A DNA stretch of 64,000 nucleotides, taken from assembly GCA_965240325.2 (NCBI GenBank), contig OZ251235.1:496001-560000 (forward strand), in the 5' to 3' direction. Source of the stretch: Rebecca billardiae RCC1528 (taxonomy: Eukaryota > Haptophyta). The position numbers were made by a program, and so were the translations under genes. Each line of letters begins with the position of its first letter. Within the stretch, counting starts at the first letter, position 1. The notes beneath the pieces are model-generated. The model ran no database searches. It had not been told where the DNA came from and was given only the letters and a program-made list of their open reading frames with translations. Of this stretch, positions 61,764 to 64,000 are shown one piece after another.

Positions 61764-62960
61764 ATGGCGGCGATCGGCATGCTCGGCGCTCGGACGCCGC
61801 ACGCGCTACCCTCAGCCGTCCACGACATGCCGTTGCCCCCTCGCGCCGCGGTTGGCGGCGCCGCCTCGCCCGCCGTGCACGCGGCGCTCGGCCGCTATAA
61901 CGTCAAGGGTGAGGATGCGCACCTGCTGAGCGAATCGGTCGAGCTCGAGCCCGGCCGCGTCGTGCACGTGTACGGCGTGTTCGACGGGCACGGCGGCCCG
62001 CGTGCCGCGAACTTCGCCGCTGCGCACGCCGTCAAGCGCCTCGTCGACGGTTACCAGGCGGCGAGCAAGGGCTGGGGCGCCAGCTCGCACGAGGCTCGGC
62101 TCGAGAGCGCGTGCCGCAGCGCGTTCGTCGGCCTCGACCAGGCGTTCATCGCGTCGAGCCCGGGCGCGCACGACGGCACCACCGCAACCGTCGCCATCGT
62201 GGACGCCGAGCGCATCACCGTCGCCAGCGTCGGCGACTCCACTGCGCGGCTGCTCGTGCGCAGCGCGGACGGGTCGGTGAGCGCCTTCCAGGCCTCGGCC
62301 GACCACCGCGTGGATCGGCGAGATGCGGCGGAGGAGGCGCGGGTCCTCGCGGCCGGCGCGCAGATCGGGCGCGTGAAGGGCCGCGACGGCAAGCCGGTCG
62401 GCCCGGAGCGCCTCTACCCCGGCGCGCTGGCCGTCTCGCGCTCGATCGGCGACGCGGACGCGGGCCAGGCCGCCATCGCCACCCCGGAGGTGCACACGCA
62501 CTCGTTCCCTGCGCACGGCGGCGTGCTGCTGCTCGCGACGGACGGGGTGTGGGACTTTGCGAAGGAGGCCACCGTCGACCAGCTGTGCGGGGTCGCGCTC
62601 TCGCGCTCGCTCAGCCCGAAGTGGCTCGCGCACTCGCTGATGGAGAAGGCGAGGCCTGCGAACGCCGGCGAGGACGACGCGACACTGATCGCCGTCCTCC
62701 TCGGCGTGCCGAGCGCGGCGCAGGACGGGAGCGCCGGCTCCGCCAAGTCGGCGAGGGAGAGCGTCGGCGCGCGCATCAAGTCGCTCTTCGGCCGGACGCG
62801 CTCGCACGAGACGCGCTCTGTGCCCGACAGCCCTCGCGCTGCCGATGCCTCGGGCCGCCATGTTCGCCAGTCGGACCCGCCCACCTCCCCGAGCACCGGT
62901 GGCAGCAGCCACGGTCGGCGCAGGGCGCTCCGGCTCTCGCTCGGCGGTGGGCAGAGGTGA
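61764..62960 (+). CDS. PP2C-type protein phosphatase (PPM family)
   Basis: 398 aa, no intron. It removes phosphate from Ser/Thr using two Mn2+/Mg2+. Family motifs in order: RYNVKGEDAHLL, VYGVFDGHGG (metal Asp), DGTTATVAIV, ITVASVGDSTARLLV, SADHRVDRRDAAEEARV, ALAVSRSIGDADA, LLLATDGVWDF (metal Asp) and NAGEDDATLIAVLLG (metal Asp). All metal ligands are present. The C-terminal 90 residues are Ser/Arg-rich and disordered. The start at 61764 was chosen; an in-frame upstream start at 61695 is poor. Confidence 0.92.
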   Translation: MAAIGMLGARTPHALPSAVHDMPLPPRAAVGGAASPAVHAALGRYNVKGEDAHLLSESVELEPGRVVHVYGVFDGHGGPRAANFAAAHAVKRLVDGYQAASKGWGASSHEARLESACRSAFVGLDQAFIASSPGAHDGTTATVAIVDAERITVASVGDSTARLLVRSADGSVSAFQASADHRVDRRDAAEEARVLAAGAQIGRVKGRDGKPVGPERLYPGALAVSRSIGDADAGQAAIATPEVHTHSFPAHGGVLLLATDGVWDFAKEATVDQLCGVALSRSLSPKWLAHSLMEKARPANAGEDDATLIAVLLGVPSAAQDGSAGSAKSARESVGARIKSLFGRTRSHETRSVPDSPRAADASGRHVRQSDPPTSPSTGGSSHGRRRALRLSLGGGQR

Positions 62961-64000
62961 TCAGCCCGCCGGCGCGTGTGCGACGTCGCGAGCCGTCACG
63001 TGGGCTGCTGCATCAGCTAGCGGCTCAGGGCGGTCTCGTGCTTCGGCACGAACGATCGATCGGCGCCGTTGGTCACTGGCTTCATCCGCAACTCTAGCAG
63101 TTCTCGTCGGACAGCGCGTTAGCCGTAATCAGCCGCATGTGACTCGGACAGCCAAGCCCCCCCACCGGCAGCCTGGCCTCTGAGGCTCTGACTGCCCAGG
63201 CCGTGGACAAGGCTTTGTACACTACGACTTAGTACACTGTAGTGTAACTGCTAAGTAAAGACCGAGTTGAGACTGTAATAAGTATATATATGGCGCATGA
63301 CTTTGTTGCATATTAGCCCATCGAGTACTATGGTGCCAACGTACATGATACAGTTTACTAAGAGTAAGAATAAGAGACGCACACAGCTCAGGCAGGCGAG
63401 ATTGACGCCCGCCAACTGTCACCGCCCATGAAGCCGTCGCCGATGGTAGCGCCGCCGGAAAATTCGTTCAGCCGTCCGCCTGGCGCCTGCGAGTGCGAGG
63501 CTGAGCGAGGCGACTGCGGATGAGGGCTGCGGCCGCCTCGCGGCGCGCCAGCGCCCGTCGTCCTCGCCCCACCGTCGTCCACAAAACGTCGTCGTCCGAT
63601 GACTGCATGACCGGTCATCGACAATGTTGCTTGATGAGCACAGATGAAGATGATGACATGGTCCAATAACAGTCATCATCATCTTATTCGTCATCAACTT
63701 CAACACTACTGATGACAATGCTTGAGTTTTATTTCGCGCTGATGGCTTTTTTCGTAAATTGGCGGTGTCATTGATGACGACAAGTCGACAATGGCGGCGG
63801 CGCGGCGCGTATTTCCGCTCGCGCGCCGGACCCCGGCCGACGAGCACGGGCGGCAGCGGGGGACGACGAGTGCAAGCGGCTCGTGTTGGCGCGGGCGGCC
63901 GGGCGTGCGCACTGGAGGTGGCGTGCGCTGGAGCGAGCGCGATGAAGGACCCGTCCGCCCACCCAGATGTGACGGCCATCAAGCAGGAGGCTGGCGACGC
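62961..64000. other. Window end, no gene supported
   Basis: Contains the inverted dispersed repeat at 63349-63402 and TCATCA-rich stretches near 63650-63720. A minus-strand frame at 63419-63982 lacks any domain. A gene could start at the very right end on the plus strand, but it cannot be judged. Confidence 0.45.
63349..63402 (-). repeat. Dispersed repeat unit, copy D (inverted)
   Basis: TACAGTTTACTAAGAGTAAG...CAGGCGAGATT is the reverse complement of the unit at 5681, 58350 and 58453, and the longest copy. Confidence 0.85.

Noticed and set aside
63419-63982. 187-codon minus-strand frame at the right edge
   Set aside because: Low-complexity TCATCA and GC stretches, no domain, no supporting splice sites.

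Overview
The window is nuclear DNA of a photosynthetic eukaryote. Most genes have spliceosomal introns, whose exon joins restore clean protein reading frames. The gene content is eukaryotic: APC7, TRAPPC12, an F-box protein, mitoribosomal mS29, a BRCT-containing family X DNA polymerase, TXNDC9, PP2C and an acid-ceramidase-like hydrolase. A PsbP-domain protein with a twin-arginine lumenal signal points to a plastid. Genes are very GC-rich, intergenic DNA is AT-rich with long microsatellites, and nearly all introns begin GTGCG. I infer an alga with a secondary plastid, possibly a haptophyte; nothing in the window proves the lineage.

Layout. 1-9.96 kb: mS29 head-to-head with an EEP nuclease; a sulfotransferase-like gene broken at its 5' end by a foldback repeat; six-exon dihydroxy-acid dehydratase head-to-head with an NAAA/acid-ceramidase-like gene. 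10.2-12.7 kb: a large foldback element directly abutting a second sulfotransferase. 13.3-19.2 kb: TXNDC9-like, a small hypothetical gene, a four-exon proline-rich gene, and a BRCT-polX gene. 19.2-37.4 kb: a mobile-element island with two TIR elements, a hairpin element and two complete Ty1/copia retrotransposons of different families, only 141 bp apart. Each copia element has apparently identical LTRs and a perfect 5-bp target-site duplication. 37.4-39.6 kb: repeats and one small HTH-like ORF. 39.6-64 kb: a gene-dense tract with APC7, a mitochondrial hypothetical, an SDR::MetX-like fusion, a PhyH dioxygenase, a type III-like glutamine synthetase, TRAPPC12, an FBXO21-like F-box protein, a PsbP protein, a BRCT protein, an SDR, a TPR-SGNH protein and a PP2C phosphatase.

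Most genes sit in head-to-head pairs with about 100-330 bp between start codons, or overlapping transcripts, suggesting shared promoters. The genes do not form one pathway; they are housekeeping functions (translation, branched-chain amino acid synthesis, ubiquitin/APC, trafficking, DNA repair, sulfation, signalling).

The most notable observations are in the retrotransposons. The second copia element has a textbook -1 frameshift heptamer (GGGAAAC, in the correct register) ending four bases before its gag stop, with pol in the -1 frame. In both copia elements the first ATG straddles the LTR/internal junction. The first element carries about 3.7 kb of extra ORFs (a MYND-like zinc finger, internal repeats, a basic protein) and a nested TIR element before gag. 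Exon structures were worked out by hand from frame continuity, GT..AG sites and family conservation, and are not backed by transcripts.
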